64,000 nt of DNA from the NCBI GenBank assembly GCA_001897835.1, contig MKUN01000028.1, positions 360,858 to 424,857 of the forward strand, written 5' to 3'. A program made the translations under genes and the position numbers. This stretch comes from Bacteroidetes bacterium 46-16. Its GTDB lineage: Bacteria > Bacteroidota > Bacteroidia > Chitinophagales > Chitinophagaceae. The notes beneath the pieces were generated by a model, which saw only the letters and a list, made by a program, of their open reading frames with translations, searched no databases and was not told the origin of the DNA. Below are positions 54,601 through 63,600 of the stretch, piece by piece (the first letter of the stretch is position 1; each line of letters begins with the position of its first letter).

Positions 54601-54713
54601 TATACCGCGAATACGAAAAAATGGATATTTACCTTGAATACACCGATAAAACTGCACCGGAAACAGGAACAATAGTTACTCTTACCATTAAAAACGTAAA
54701 ATATGTTGCCTGA
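51615..54713 (+). CDS. Propeller sensor histidine kinase 2 (tandem paralogue)
   Basis: This protein also has 1032 residues and the same domain order as kinase 1: signal peptide, propeller repeats, Y_Y_Y domain, one membrane helix (about 782-807), phospho-acceptor His833 in QINPHFIFNTL, and ATPase motifs LVENAINHGLF and EDNGVGRAR. The kinase parts are very similar, while much of the propeller differs. Translation starts at GTG 51615, sharing GTGA with the stop of kinase 1; an ATG 7 codons later is an alternative. The 3' end overlaps the regulator gene by 11 bases. The propeller part is more AT-rich than in kinase 1. Confidence 0.93.
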   Translation: MTSRAFIMSVFCVLLQVKLFAAIDTTQLLHFDLNSGFPSNNVYSLIQDRNGYLWFATDNGLVKYNGYSFDIFNRSKGLPSNDVYQLYEDKRGRIWVYTLSYEFGYILNDKYHKISLTGLDKTLHVRDMADNGAFLFFCFWEHSHYSMAIVQNDIITTLPLYYPIERERVKKGTRISFCMISPNCKMWIIGYDNGLYMVDLLHPGRGYKKVCTINEFNAKYRNDNSVSHADKNEDILYFNFKGSNVFVINTKNCSYKYVPFNISDGENIYAVLDDVWAGNDKCEHTVITNTSLYLFDKNFKLLAKEKLSDLVKTSAQISYIFQDGMKSLWYPTNGDGVWCRYKQHNIFHLIDSSSLLKGARFIGTSNTHTYWWNKKRSVLYDLLPGKAIKQISFPPNVGLRWVAPCTDSVAYLTLVNGIFKYSWRDEQIKSITNNVHNTFIHNYNVQKTLVINSDTLEKIFFGNHYKFLIYDSSSFFSLSAAGYSYFKKYKADSLVCKILAEERYNDIFVDSVYKYVIAYNQQKISIFDPASGKLITFDNAQLARSGINNIVNVEIDRYRDIYIESDGQLILFNPLLNTGKIISCPFSLLDAVFHIAGNQLIIAGKFGIASAPINGQLSIGDFKVAPNINLDHYNRILDFVISCDSEMLLNTDKGFYKIGLGELRQYDEVVSTASPMFLQAILKTPFEHKLKDNDTIIIDQKLEKISLDAINYYGSGTPVYKYYIQGVTKDVLQSDGDIYVSGLIPGRYYAVNCSISDDLWNSRNAVFYLYRTPRWWQTVKGQVILSIAGLILLAALVFTIIFITRMVVARGNEKKRALTELELKAIYSQINPHFIFNTLNAAQFFINKKRFDDAYTHVSKFSQLLRAYLKSSQDRYITLEDEIQMLKNYIELQQIRFEEKFDYKLDVENKIPVNSIKIPSLLLQPLVENAINHGLFHKESGGMLILKFLQGANNTELLCIIEDNGVGRARSAEIKRQDSTRKESYGTRLTQQLIDIYREYEKMDIYLEYTDKTAPETGTIVTLTIKNVKYVA

Positions 54714-55464
54714 CATCAGATGCATTATTATTGACGATGAACCCAAAGCGATCGATGTATTATTTGAAAGATTGAAATTACTTTTCCCCAATATCCAGGT
54801 CATTGGCCGCTATACCGACTGGAAGAAAGGATTGGAAGCACTACGCACTACACCGGTCGATCTGCTATTCCTTGATGTGTCCATGCCTGAAAAGACCGGG
54901 GTCGATTTCCTGAAGCTGTTCCCTGCTATGCCTTTCCAGGTGATATTTGTTACGGCACATACCGAGTTCGCAATGGATGCTATTAAGTTTTCTGCAACAG
55001 GTTACGTACTGAAACCTATTGATGATTATGAGTTATCCTTTGCCATAAATAAGGCAATAGAAAAAATGAAGGACTCCAAAAGTAGCGCCCCGGTAGTATT
55101 GAACAGCAAAAGAAAAATTGGAGTGCCAAACATAAAAGGCATTGACTATCTTAATATTGAAGATATCCTCTACTTTGAAAGTGTTAATAAGTACACGAAA
55201 GTTGTTACCAAAGAATACAGCATAATGAGCTCTTATAATCTGGGTGAGTTCAAAAAGATCATAGATGATGCTATTTTCTTCCAGGTACACCGTTCTTATA
55301 TTGTCAACCTGAACCATGTGGTCAGGTATGAGACCTCAGGTTCTATTACGATGGAAGATAATATGCAAATACCTGTTTCCAAAAGTGTTAGAAATGATTT
55401 TATTGGCCTGTTTAATAAAATAAGCCGTACGGCAGGTTCAAAGCCTGGAAATATTAACCAATAA
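54703..55464 (+). CDS. LytTR-family response regulator
   Basis: This 253-residue regulator has a receiver domain (1-120) with the acidic pair D11/D12 in IIIDDEP, phospho-acceptor Asp58 in LLFLDVSMP, T84-like VTAHTEF and K in YVLKPID. Its C-terminal LytTR DNA-binding domain (about 145-245) includes IEDILYFESVNKYTKVVT and FFQVHRSYIVNLNHV. Its ATG lies 11 bases inside the end of kinase 2, so all three genes are translationally coupled. It is the only regulator in the operon and would take phosphate from both kinases. Confidence 0.95.
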   Translation: MLPDIRCIIIDDEPKAIDVLFERLKLLFPNIQVIGRYTDWKKGLEALRTTPVDLLFLDVSMPEKTGVDFLKLFPAMPFQVIFVTAHTEFAMDAIKFSATGYVLKPIDDYELSFAINKAIEKMKDSKSSAPVVLNSKRKIGVPNIKGIDYLNIEDILYFESVNKYTKVVTKEYSIMSSYNLGEFKKIIDDAIFFQVHRSYIVNLNHVVRYETSGSITMEDNMQIPVSKSVRNDFIGLFNKISRTAGSKPGNINQ

Positions 55465-55487
55465 TATATTTTTCATTCCTCCGTTTA

Positions 55488-55525
55488 AAAGTGCCTTTCG
55501 TCCGACCAAACGGCATTTTAGACCA
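55488..55525 (+). terminator. Possible terminator of the kinase-regulator operon
   Basis: AAAGTGCC and GGCATTTT can pair around a 15-base loop, followed by a short T stretch, 24 bases after the regulator stop. The stem is weak. The rest of 55526-55721 shows nothing I can name. Confidence 0.35.
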
Positions 55526-55721
55526 ATGGCGTTGTAGTATATTATTAATAGATGGTTACTTTGACTTAGGTAATGAGTTTTGTTAAGGCTGTTTACCTTT
55601 TACGGCAAGGCCCAGCCCTTATGTACCCTCAGAGGCAACAACATTTTACCCTTATAGACACCCTTAATGCTGAAATACATTTGTTCGGGTCACCCCCTGG
55701 ATAAGTAGTATTTCGGCATTT

Positions 55722-56387
55722 TTATTTATCTGCATTTACAAAGAAGCAAAACACTTCCCCGGGGCCGTGTACGCCGGTAACAAGTGTCTTTTCTATATCA
55801 GCGGTTCTGCTGGGGCCTGTATTAATATTGACCATAGATGGAAGCTGCCCCTTATAATTATTTTTAAGAAGTTCCAGCCCTTGCGCAATGTCTTTACTTA
55901 CCTGGTTGGCATAGGCCACTACCAGGTGCACCGGGTAGAAGATGCTGGCGCTACGGCCTTTATTTTGCCTGCTGCTCAGCAATATGGATCCGGTGCGCGC
56001 TATCATGCCTTCACAGCCTGTAATACAGGCATCAGCAGCTTCACTGCATTCATCCGGGCTCTTTACCCCCTTTATGTGGTTGTTATGAAACAATTGCAAT
56101 AAGCTTTCTTCTGCGCAGGCCAGTTCTGTCCAGCCCCTGTTTTCGTATAGGGTATAGATATGTTCCAGTAATTCCTGTTCATTATCGCAAAAAACGAATT
56201 TGCCCCCTGCATCAATGAATGCTTCAGCAAAGCTCTCTTCGTCCGAGTTGTTGTTATACTCAAATATTACATTAAGCTGCTCTTTATCGGCATTAGGGTA
56301 AGGCATAGGCATACTATGCCCCTCAAGGTGCTTACGGATACGGCTAAGAATATTCTCCCGTGCTTTCGATGTTTTGAAGGTATGCAT
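55722..56387 (-). CDS. LUD-domain protein (LutC/YkgG-like)
   Basis: This 221-residue protein has the LUD fold: an N-terminal helix (KARENILSRIRKHLEG), a central segment with ITGCEGMIARTGSILLSS, and the C-terminal INTGPSRTADIEKTLVTGVHGPGEV, which is the family signature. LUD proteins take part in lactate utilisation as LutC, but in Bacteroidota a stand-alone member commonly accompanies ftsH and rsfS, as here, and its role is not established. It is the last gene of the rsfS-ftsH-LUD run. Confidence 0.88.
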   Translation of the reverse strand: MHTFKTSKARENILSRIRKHLEGHSMPMPYPNADKEQLNVIFEYNNNSDEESFAEAFIDAGGKFVFCDNEQELLEHIYTLYENRGWTELACAEESLLQLFHNNHIKGVKSPDECSEAADACITGCEGMIARTGSILLSSRQNKGRSASIFYPVHLVVAYANQVSKDIAQGLELLKNNYKGQLPSMVNINTGPSRTADIEKTLVTGVHGPGEVFCFFVNADK

Positions 56388-56416
56388 CAGCCATTATTTT
56401 TATCGTGCTAAAATTA

Positions 56417-56446
56417 AAAAAGCGGTGAAGAAGTTCACCGCTTTTT
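56417..56446 (-). terminator. Hairpin immediately after ftsH
   Basis: The stem AAAAGCGGTGAA / TTCACCGCTTTT with a 4-base loop sits 2 bases past the ftsH stop, and the minus strand continues into TTAATTTTA. It would end most transcripts before the LUD gene, although that gene could have read-through or its own promoter. Confidence 0.75.
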
Positions 56447-56448
56447 AA

Positions 56449-58479
56449 TTAATAATTTCCCTGTGGAGCTACGCTGCCGGGTAATGGCGGGGTGGGCTCC
56501 ATGGTGCCTTCGGCCATTGGAGGGTCTTCATAAGGGCGTGCCCCTATCAGGCGATCCAGGTCGTCTTTATAAAGCACTTCTTTTTTAAGCAGTTCCTCTG
56601 CTATTGTTTTTACCGATTCTATTTTTTCGGTAAGCAGTTGTTTCACGCGCTGGTAGGCTACTTCCACAAGCTTGCGTACTTCATCGTCTATTATCTTACC
56701 GGTCTCTTCAGAGTAGGGTTTGGAGAAGCTCTGGTCGCTCTGTGGATCGTAGAACGATATGTTGCCTATCTTATCATTCATGCCATACATTGATACCATG
56801 GCATAGGCCATACGGGTCACATGCTGCAGATCGCTTAATGCGCCGGTAGATATTTTCTGGAACATGATCTCTTCCACAGCCCTGCCGCCCAGGCTCATAC
56901 ACATATCATCCATCAGGTGGTCTTCATTTCGTATATACATTTCCTTGGGCAGGTATTGTGCATAGCCCAGTGCAGCTACGCCGCGGGGTACTATGGTCAC
57001 CTTTACAAGCGGGTGGGCGTGCTCCAGGAACCAGCCCGATACGGCATGGCCTGCCTCGTGGTATGCGATCACGCGCTTTTCGTCCGGCGATATGATCTTG
57101 TTCTTCTTTTCCAGACCGCCTATCACACGGTCTATAGCGTCGTTAAAATCGCTCATATCCACCTCGGTCTTGCCTTTACGGGCAGCTATAAGCGCCGCTT
57201 CGTTACAGATGTTGGCAATATCAGCCCCTGCAAAGCCCGGTGTCTGTACCGCCAGCTTGGCAATGTTGAGTTCTTTCGATTTTTTGATGGGCTTCAGGTG
57301 CACCTCGAATATCTTTTCGCGGCCCTTTACGTCCGGTACGTCTATGGATATCTGCCTGTCGAAACGGCCGGGGCGCAGCAGCGCCGTATCCAGCACATCG
57401 GGGCGGTTGGTGGCAGCCAGCACTATGATGCCGCTATCGCCGCTAAAGCCGTCCATTTCCACCAGCAGTTGGTTCAGCGTGTTCTCACGTTCGTCATTGC
57501 TCATTACCACGTTCTTGCCACGCGCACGGCCTATGGCGTCTATCTCATCTATGAACACGATGCAGGGCGCCTTTTCGCGTGCCTGTTTGAACAGGTCGCG
57601 CACACGGCTGGCACCCACACCTACGAACAGCTCTACGAAGTCGGAGCCGGACATAGAGAAGAAGGGCACCTGTGCCTCGCCTGCCACAGCCTTGGCCAGC
57701 AGGGTCTTACCCGTGCCGGGAGGGCCTACGAGCAATGCGCCTTTAGGTATCTTACCACCCAGCGAGGTATATTTCTTCGGGTTTTTCAGGAAATCCACTA
57801 TTTCCATCACCTCTACCTTAGCCTCGTCAAGCCCCGCCACATCATTGAACGTGATGGTAACGCGGGTACCTTTTTCAAAAAGCTGCGCTTTGGATTTGCC
57901 GATGTTGAATATACCGCCTGCACCACCTGCACCACCTGTGCCGCCGCCCATTTTGCGCATCAGCAGGAACCACATGGCCACCAGCAGTATCAGCGGCAGG
58001 AATATGGAGTTCAGGATAGAATGCAGCAGGTCGCCGCGGGTATCATAAGTAACGGTAATGTTCTTATACTCAGCAGGTAGCTGATCTTCGGCATCATGCA
58101 GTTCGTTATAGAACTGGTCTACCGAGCCTATCCTGAAGGTAAAGGCAGGACCTTTATCATTATTGTTCAGGTTCAGTGCAGGTATCTTGCTGTCGGGCTG
58201 CGGCTGTGCCGGTTGTGCGCCCGGTTTCAGGTATACCTCTACATAGTCGTTATTCACCACCACCAGTCTCGTCACATCACCTTTGGCCATGTAAGGCTTC
58301 AGCTCCTGGAATGAGTGCTCGTGGGCAGGACTGTTGGAGTTGCTCACGAAGAACTGCAGGGCCAGCAGCGATAATATGATGATGCCATATATCCAGTATA
58401 TGTTGAAGCGCGGGCCTTTGCGCTGGTTACGGTTGTCATTCCCGGGCCCCATCGGGGGCCTTTGTTTGTTATCTTCCAT
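56449..58479 (-). CDS. ftsH: ATP-dependent zinc metalloprotease FtsH
   Basis: This 676-residue protein has two membrane helices (about 24-42 and 150-172) flanking a periplasmic domain, an AAA domain with Walker [15 protein letters not shown] and Walker [13 protein letters not shown], the second-region-of-homology RPGRFDRQI, and the zinc site HEAGH near residue 460. Its C terminus is proline-rich. It degrades membrane and short-lived soluble proteins as a hexamer in the inner membrane. The gene follows rsfS by 37 bases. Confidence 0.99.
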   Translation of the reverse strand: MEDNKQRPPMGPGNDNRNQRKGPRFNIYWIYGIIILSLLALQFFVSNSNSPAHEHSFQELKPYMAKGDVTRLVVVNNDYVEVYLKPGAQPAQPQPDSKIPALNLNNNDKGPAFTFRIGSVDQFYNELHDAEDQLPAEYKNITVTYDTRGDLLHSILNSIFLPLILLVAMWFLLMRKMGGGTGGAGGAGGIFNIGKSKAQLFEKGTRVTITFNDVAGLDEAKVEVMEIVDFLKNPKKYTSLGGKIPKGALLVGPPGTGKTLLAKAVAGEAQVPFFSMSGSDFVELFVGVGASRVRDLFKQAREKAPCIVFIDEIDAIGRARGKNVVMSNDERENTLNQLLVEMDGFSGDSGIIVLAATNRPDVLDTALLRPGRFDRQISIDVPDVKGREKIFEVHLKPIKKSKELNIAKLAVQTPGFAGADIANICNEAALIAARKGKTEVDMSDFNDAIDRVIGGLEKKNKIISPDEKRVIAYHEAGHAVSGWFLEHAHPLVKVTIVPRGVAALGYAQYLPKEMYIRNEDHLMDDMCMSLGGRAVEEIMFQKISTGALSDLQHVTRMAYAMVSMYGMNDKIGNISFYDPQSDQSFSKPYSEETGKIIDDEVRKLVEVAYQRVKQLLTEKIESVKTIAEELLKKEVLYKDDLDRLIGARPYEDPPMAEGTMEPTPPLPGSVAPQGNY

Positions 58480-58516
58480 TGTCTCTTAAAATCGTATTGT
58501 CTGTATCTACAGGGTT

Positions 58517-58915
58517 TTAATCATTGTGTTCTGTACGCTCGGCATCTTCCCAGAGGCTTTCGAGATCGTAAAATTTGCGGTGGTCACGGTCAAATATGTG
58601 TACCACTACATTCACATAATCCACCAGTGTCCATTGGAGGCCTTGCTCACTGTGGTAAGGTCTTTCGCCACACTCCTTCCATACACTTTCTTCTATATTA
58701 TCGGCTATTGCTTTTATCTGTACATGGGATTGTGCTTCGCAGAGTATAAAAAAATCAGCTACAGCCTCATCTATCTTCTTCAGGTCCAGCGATACGATCT
58801 TGTCACCTTTTTTTTCCTGTATAGCCTTTAGGATGGTTTTAAAAAGTTTACTGTTTCTGGTTAAGCGGGTTGGTGATTTCTTTCTGCCCTGTAGCGCGGT
58901 TATTACTTTCTCCAA
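58517..58915 (-). CDS. rsfS: Ribosome silencing factor RsfS
   Basis: This 132-residue RsfS/Iojap protein has the core KIVSLDLKKIDEAVADFFILCEAQSHVQIKAIADNIEE, GLQWTLVDYVNVVVHIFDRDHRKFYDLESLW. It binds ribosomal protein L14 and blocks 50S joining when nutrients are low. It has a basic N-terminal extension of about 25 residues. No ATG is in frame before the core; with a stop 8 codons upstream, TTG 58915 is the only reasonable start. The gene is divergent from birA with an 80-base gap. Confidence 0.93.
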   Translation of the reverse strand: MEKVITALQGRKKSPTRLTRNSKLFKTILKAIQEKKGDKIVSLDLKKIDEAVADFFILCEAQSHVQIKAIADNIEESVWKECGERPYHSEQGLQWTLVDYVNVVVHIFDRDHRKFYDLESLWEDAERTEHND

Positions 58916-58995
58916 ATTGGTGTATCTCTGTTTTTAGTTTCTCAATATCTTTACGAATCAATCAAAATTATAAAATTCTTTTGGCACTTGATGTT

Positions 58996-59736
58996 ATGGC
59001 TATATTAGAAGCGCCTATTATAGAACTCGACTCTATAGATAGCACCAATAACTATGCCATGCAGCTAATAGATGCCGATACGGCACAGCCCGGCCTGACA
59101 GTGACCGCTATGGAGCAGACGGCGGGCAAGGGGCAGCGGGGCCGGCACTGGGCCGGCAGCAGGGGACAAAGCCTGCTAATGAGCCTCGTAGTGGCCCCCG
59201 GCAGGCCGCTGGAACAGCAATTCCCCTTTAGTGCCGCAGTTGCCGTAGCCGTGGCTGAGGTGCTTAGTACCCTGCACGAGGACTGGAACATACACATCAA
59301 GTGGCCCAATGATATTATAGTGAATGACAAAAAGGCAGGTGGTATTTTAATTGAAAATATATTAAGGGGCAATACCTGGGCATGGAGCGTCATTGGCTTA
59401 GGCCTAAATGTGCTGCAGAATATCTTCCCGCTCGAATTGCCTTATGCCATTTCGTTAAAGATCGCCTCGGGCAGGGAATTCGATATCATAAGCCTGCGCG
59501 ACAGGATAAGGCAGCATATTATCAACACCCTGCATTCGGGGCTAAGCACCGAAGCCAACATGCAGCAGTACAACCGCTATCTCTATCGCCGGGGGGCTGA
59601 GCAGGCCTTTAGCGATGGCCACAAAGGCTGGCTGGGCATAGTGGTAAAGGCCGGTGCAGACGGCCGGCTGATGGTGCAACTGGAGAACGGCAGCATGGCC
59701 CACTATACCCACGGCGATGTGGTGTGGATGTGGTGA
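58996..59736 (+). CDS. birA: Biotin--[acetyl-CoA-carboxylase] ligase
   Basis: This 246-residue biotin protein ligase lacks the DNA-binding domain of E. coli BirA. It has IDSTNNYAM near residue 16, the biotin-adenylate loop QTAGKGQRGRHWAGSRGQSLLMS (GRGRxG-like), IHIKWPNDIIVNDKKAGGILIE, and a small C-terminal SH3-like domain (GAEQAFSDGHKGWLGIVV). It biotinylates carrier proteins such as those of the acyl-CoA carboxylase whose beta subunit is at 31134. The start is the ATG giving MAILEAPIIELDSIDS; an open frame continues 42 codons upstream but would overlap rsfS. Confidence 0.95.
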   Translation: MAILEAPIIELDSIDSTNNYAMQLIDADTAQPGLTVTAMEQTAGKGQRGRHWAGSRGQSLLMSLVVAPGRPLEQQFPFSAAVAVAVAEVLSTLHEDWNIHIKWPNDIIVNDKKAGGILIENILRGNTWAWSVIGLGLNVLQNIFPLELPYAISLKIASGREFDIISLRDRIRQHIINTLHSGLSTEANMQQYNRYLYRRGAEQAFSDGHKGWLGIVVKAGADGRLMVQLENGSMAHYTHGDVVWMW

Positions 59737-59999
59737 ATGCACGAATCGGGATTCGGAGGATTTACGGATTACCCAGAAGGGTTATTCCCTGTTTTTCCTG
59801 CCGTAAGTTATTTCCTGTTCTTTGTGGCTTGATATGCCGAAAGCCTTGCCTGAGGCTACACAGAGAAAAAATAGTTATTTCCGGTCGTGACATGTTTGAC
59901 TTTTAATGGCAAGGGTGAAAGAGTTCCTATCGTTACATGGTAGATTTAACTGTAAAGACGCTAAGGTGTTAATAGGGTTTACAATATTTCAAAGAGCTT

Positions 60000-60311
60000 A
60001 TGCCGGTACTAAAAAGCGACGGCAACTTTGTAAAATACACTCTTTACCATGCGTTGCCTTTTTCCGCGCTCGATATACGGGTGCCAAACCGCCCCCATGA
60101 CTACCCGAAAGAGCCGCAAACACTGGGAGAACACCTGCGGAAGCGGCGCTACGATCTGAGACTGACCCGCCGGGAGGTGGGGCGAATTTTCAAGGTGCAT
60201 CCGGGGGTTATCATGCATTGGGAGAATGACCATAATGAGCCAAGTGGGTGCTACGAGGGGTTGATACGACAATTTTTAGGATATGACCTGATTCTAAAAC
60301 GACATAAATAA
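60000..60311 (+). CDS. XRE-type helix-turn-helix regulator
   Basis: This 103-residue protein has an N-terminal extension of about 40 residues and a helix-turn-helix from about residue 42: TLGEHLRKRRYDLRLTRREVGRIFKVHPGVIMHWENDHNEP. The phrase 'TLGEHLRKRR..LRL....V...F.V....I..WE' is typical of small regulators found beside mobile-element genes. It may control the island that begins here. The 263 bases before it (59737-59999) hold no convincing gene; 59741-59778 contains a run of imperfect GATTCGG/GGATTTACGGATT words of the kind seen in Bacteroidota intergenic DNA. Confidence 0.75.
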   Translation: MPVLKSDGNFVKYTLYHALPFSALDIRVPNRPHDYPKEPQTLGEHLRKRRYDLRLTRREVGRIFKVHPGVIMHWENDHNEPSGCYEGLIRQFLGYDLILKRHK

Positions 60312-60409
60312 TTGTTCATTTAATAGCCAACTAGCAAGATTTCTAATCTCAACTGCGCCATATATAAATAGTTGTATCTTTATGTAACACGTTAAAACCT
60401 TAATTTATT

Positions 60410-60559
60410 ATGGAGAAAATTCAAGTTATTAAACCTGGCCCAAAGCCAAAGAAAGATGATGGAACGGATGACAGAAGAAGGCGGGTTGATCCACCGAACA
60501 AACCCAAGCACCCTAGTTTAAAACCTCATAACCCCGATAAGCCAAAGAAGAGTCGATAG
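60410..60559 (+). CDS. Small basic, proline-rich protein of unknown function
   Basis: This 49-codon ORF begins MEKIQVIKPGPKPKKDDG, continues with DDRRRRVDPPNKPK and ends KPKKSR. It has 8 prolines and about 18 Lys/Arg residues and no hydrophobic segment. TATCTTTA (60375-60382), one mismatch from the -7 consensus, lies 27 bases upstream, and a perfect hairpin follows 28 bases after the stop, so it looks like an independent transcription unit. I do not recognise it; a nucleic-acid-binding or accessory peptide of the neighbouring mobile region is possible but is only a guess. Confidence 0.5.
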   Translation: MEKIQVIKPGPKPKKDDGTDDRRRRVDPPNKPKHPSLKPHNPDKPKKSR

Positions 60560-60587
60560 ATTTGTTCCAAACGAAACTACATGTTCG

Positions 60588-60626
60588 CAAAGTAAAGCCG
60601 CTATATTCGATAGTGGCTTTACTTTG
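60588..60626. terminator. Bidirectional terminator between the small ORF and the ATPase gene
   Basis: The stem CAAAGTAAAGCC(G)CTAT / ATAG(T)GGCTTTACTTTG, about 16 pairs with one mismatch, lies 28 bases after the small ORF and 11 bases past the stop of the minus-strand ATPase. Confidence 0.7.
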
Positions 60627-60637
60627 TGCTATCGCGG

Positions 60638-63600
60638 CTATTTCTTCTTTTTTCGCAGCGAACCTAAGACCGTCTTGTTTATCGTATCCTTCTTGCCCTT
60701 CATTTCGCTTTCGGTCGTAGGGTTGTACTCCACTTTGACCCGATATCCCTTTATCCGCGTCTCAGTGATTGCTTCTTTTGCAAGCTGCTCATCCAGATAT
60801 AAGAAAAGCTGTTCCGGTTCAAAAAATAGTAGTTTAGCTTGCTCTGACGGCGTGAACGTTGTCTCTGCTGCCTTATGAATATTCCCGATGATCTTCTTAT
60901 CGCTGGAACAGCATACGACCAGTTCATATCCGGCATTCAGGCATTTTGCAAGGTTGTGTATCTCCCAATCGGTGTCAGTGGTAACGGATACCTCGCAGGC
61001 AATGCGGCTATTATTGCGTTCAAGGCTCACATCCACTCTGCCGGTGCCATCTGGTGTTGGCGCTTCGAGCTTCACAACGTAGCCTCTCGATTCCGCCATT
61101 TTCTTTATCAGGTTCTGCAAATAACGATGTTGGGTTTCCTCTTTCTTCTTGGCTTCTTCCTCTATACTAACGGATGGAGCTATCTGCACCGGATCGGGGA
61201 TAGGCTGCGGGGAAACAAGCTTCTTTTCCTTTACTGGAGGTTTAGGAATTGCCTGTTGGTTTGATATTTCAGTAATGAGGTCTTCTCGCAAGGATTCAAA
61301 CAAGGCCTCTACTTCTTCTTTTGGCGTTCCATATTGCAACCGGGATTGTTCGATGACTGCTTGCGTGGTCGCTGCGCCCAGCACGGTATCAATGCTTGGT
61401 AATGGAACAGTCGTCAGGCTGAAATCATAATCCGGCCGTTCTATGCGCCCGATGGCCTCCCCGGTGTTCAGGTTCTCCAGGTCTTCCCGTGTAAAAAACG
61501 AAAAGCCGCTCTCAAAGCGTTTCGCGTCTGTGTCTCCCAAACGGAAGCATATCCTTGTTCCCGCATTAGCTGCCACCGCACTGGCCAGTTCTGTATCGTA
61601 CTTGGAAAGCTGCTGCATGTCCTGGTGGGCCAGTATCAGTCCGAAGTGATATTTTCTAGCTCCGGATAGTATGGCGCTCATGGAGGGCGTGATGAAGTTC
61701 TGGAATTCATCTACATAGAGGAAGTAATCCCTGCGCTCTTCCTTGCCTTTAGCCTGTCTTGCCATCGCGGCCTGATAGAACTTGGTGATGAAAAGCGTCC
61801 CTAAGAGGTAGCTGTTCTCTGTACCGATAAGCCCCTGCGACAGCTTAACCAATACGATTTTTCTGCTATCCAAAATATGTTCAAAATCCAACCCTTTCTT
61901 TTGGGCAACCATGTTGCGGATGAGCTTAGGCCGCAGAAAAGTGTCTAAACGGGTCAGGATCGGCCCTATAGAGCCGGATTTAAGCAGAGGGTATTCCTTT
62001 TGCCAGTAATACACGATGCTCGGGTCGGATACGCCTTTGAGATAGCTGTCCCGGAAGCCTTTCTCAACCAGGAAGCGCCGGAGGTCTACCAATGTCCCGC
62101 CCTGCCTGCTCTCTAAGAAGGCCAAAATGGCATTGGCGAAGACGCTGTTCATCTGGTCGCCCCAGCTCGTACTCAGGCGCTTAAAGACCGCTACGAGATC
62201 GGAGGACAATATGTCCTTCTCTATTTCCGAGTGCGCATTGAGTATATTGAAGCCCACCGGGTATTCGCCATCTGCGGGGTCTATAATAAGGACATCTTTA
62301 AAGCGGTGTTCCTGTATATACGGCAGTATGCTTTCTATCAAATCTCCGTGTGGGTCAAGCACGCAGATACCTTCACCGTTTTGTATGTCCTGGCAAATGA
62401 TGTTCTGCAAGAAAGTGGACTTGCCCGTGCCGGTCGCGCCAATGATATGGGTGTGTTTGAGCCTTTGGGTGTTACTGACGGTAACTGGTTTTTCCTTGCC
62501 TGCATGACTGTTTATGCCAAGCACCAGCGTATGGCCTTCCGTTATTGCAGGTGCTGCCTTGGTCTTTCTGGCATCTCGTTCTAGTTTTGCGGTAAGGACG
62601 GATTCAGACGGTAGGTGTACGATGGTCGCCAGTTCTTTGCTGTTTAAGAGCATACCTAGCCGCTGTGATTCCCGCAGCAGAAAGTTGTCTATGTTCTCCT
62701 GGAAATCGCTGCCGGCGGGCTGCAAAGGAATAAGGGAGTTATACGAATTTGTAAAAACGCGAACGAGCGCACTTTCCACCGCCCTTGAGAGCGTGAAGGT
62801 TTCCCGTTCTGTTTTACTGCTAACAAATGTCCGCAACACGACCGCATGTAAGGGACTTGCTATCTTCTCTTTGGCAAGCTGCACCATTTCAGGGGCGTTA
62901 TAGAAAAAGGATTTTCCGTCACTATCAAGTACTGACCGCATGATGCTCTCGGCCCAGGGATTCAGTGTTCCTTTGAAGAGGACTTGGATAACGGCATATT
63001 CGTTTTCCCGCAGGTTCTCCAAGGCTGCGAATAATCCCGTAAACGGGTCTATTTTGAGGCTATCTGTCATAGCAAGCGGACGCATGAATTCGTCCCGCAT
63101 CCCATAGTCCTGTATGTAGCCGACAGTCCCGGTTTGTAAAATATGGTCTATATGGTCCGGCATCTCGGCAATGATGCAGCCCGGAAAGAACGCCTTTACC
63201 TGGCTTTGGAGGTAGGCGACATCCGAGGTACGGCAAACGAATTGCAGGGATATGCTGGTATGGCCACCGATGATCTCAAAACTCAGCGGGTACTGGCAAT
63301 TAGAGAGCATTAAGAGCAACTGTTCCGTCTCCTCAATGCCCACCTTGTACCCCTTAGGAACAACGAGCGAGAACACCTGTATGCGCTCATCGCACTCAAA
63401 AAGATATGGCTGTATGGGTTCTGGCTCTGCTTCCTGTGCTGGTGGCGGCTCTTTGGGCAATATGGCGTTTACGATGCGACCTAGGATGGTAGGACGCTTG
63501 CCATCATCTGCAACCGGAATACTCGGTACACTATGCCCAAAGAAGGGATGGAATGGAGGTTCGAGATCAACGGCCAGTTCATACGCGAGCCAGCCGCGGC

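Noticed and set aside
55526..55721. Possible small RNA or gene in the gap after the kinase operon
   Set aside because: No ORF, tRNA-like fold or promoter pair is convincing; only the weak hairpin at its left edge is reported.
56917..58080. A 387-codon plus-strand ORF and a second long frame opposite ftsH
   Set aside because: Both are antisense shadows of ftsH; neither has a start region, promoter or domain of its own.
59906..60100. A 64-codon ORF before the XRE regulator
   Set aside because: It overlaps the regulator start by 100 bases in another frame and has no recognisable motif; the HTH frame is clearly the coding one.
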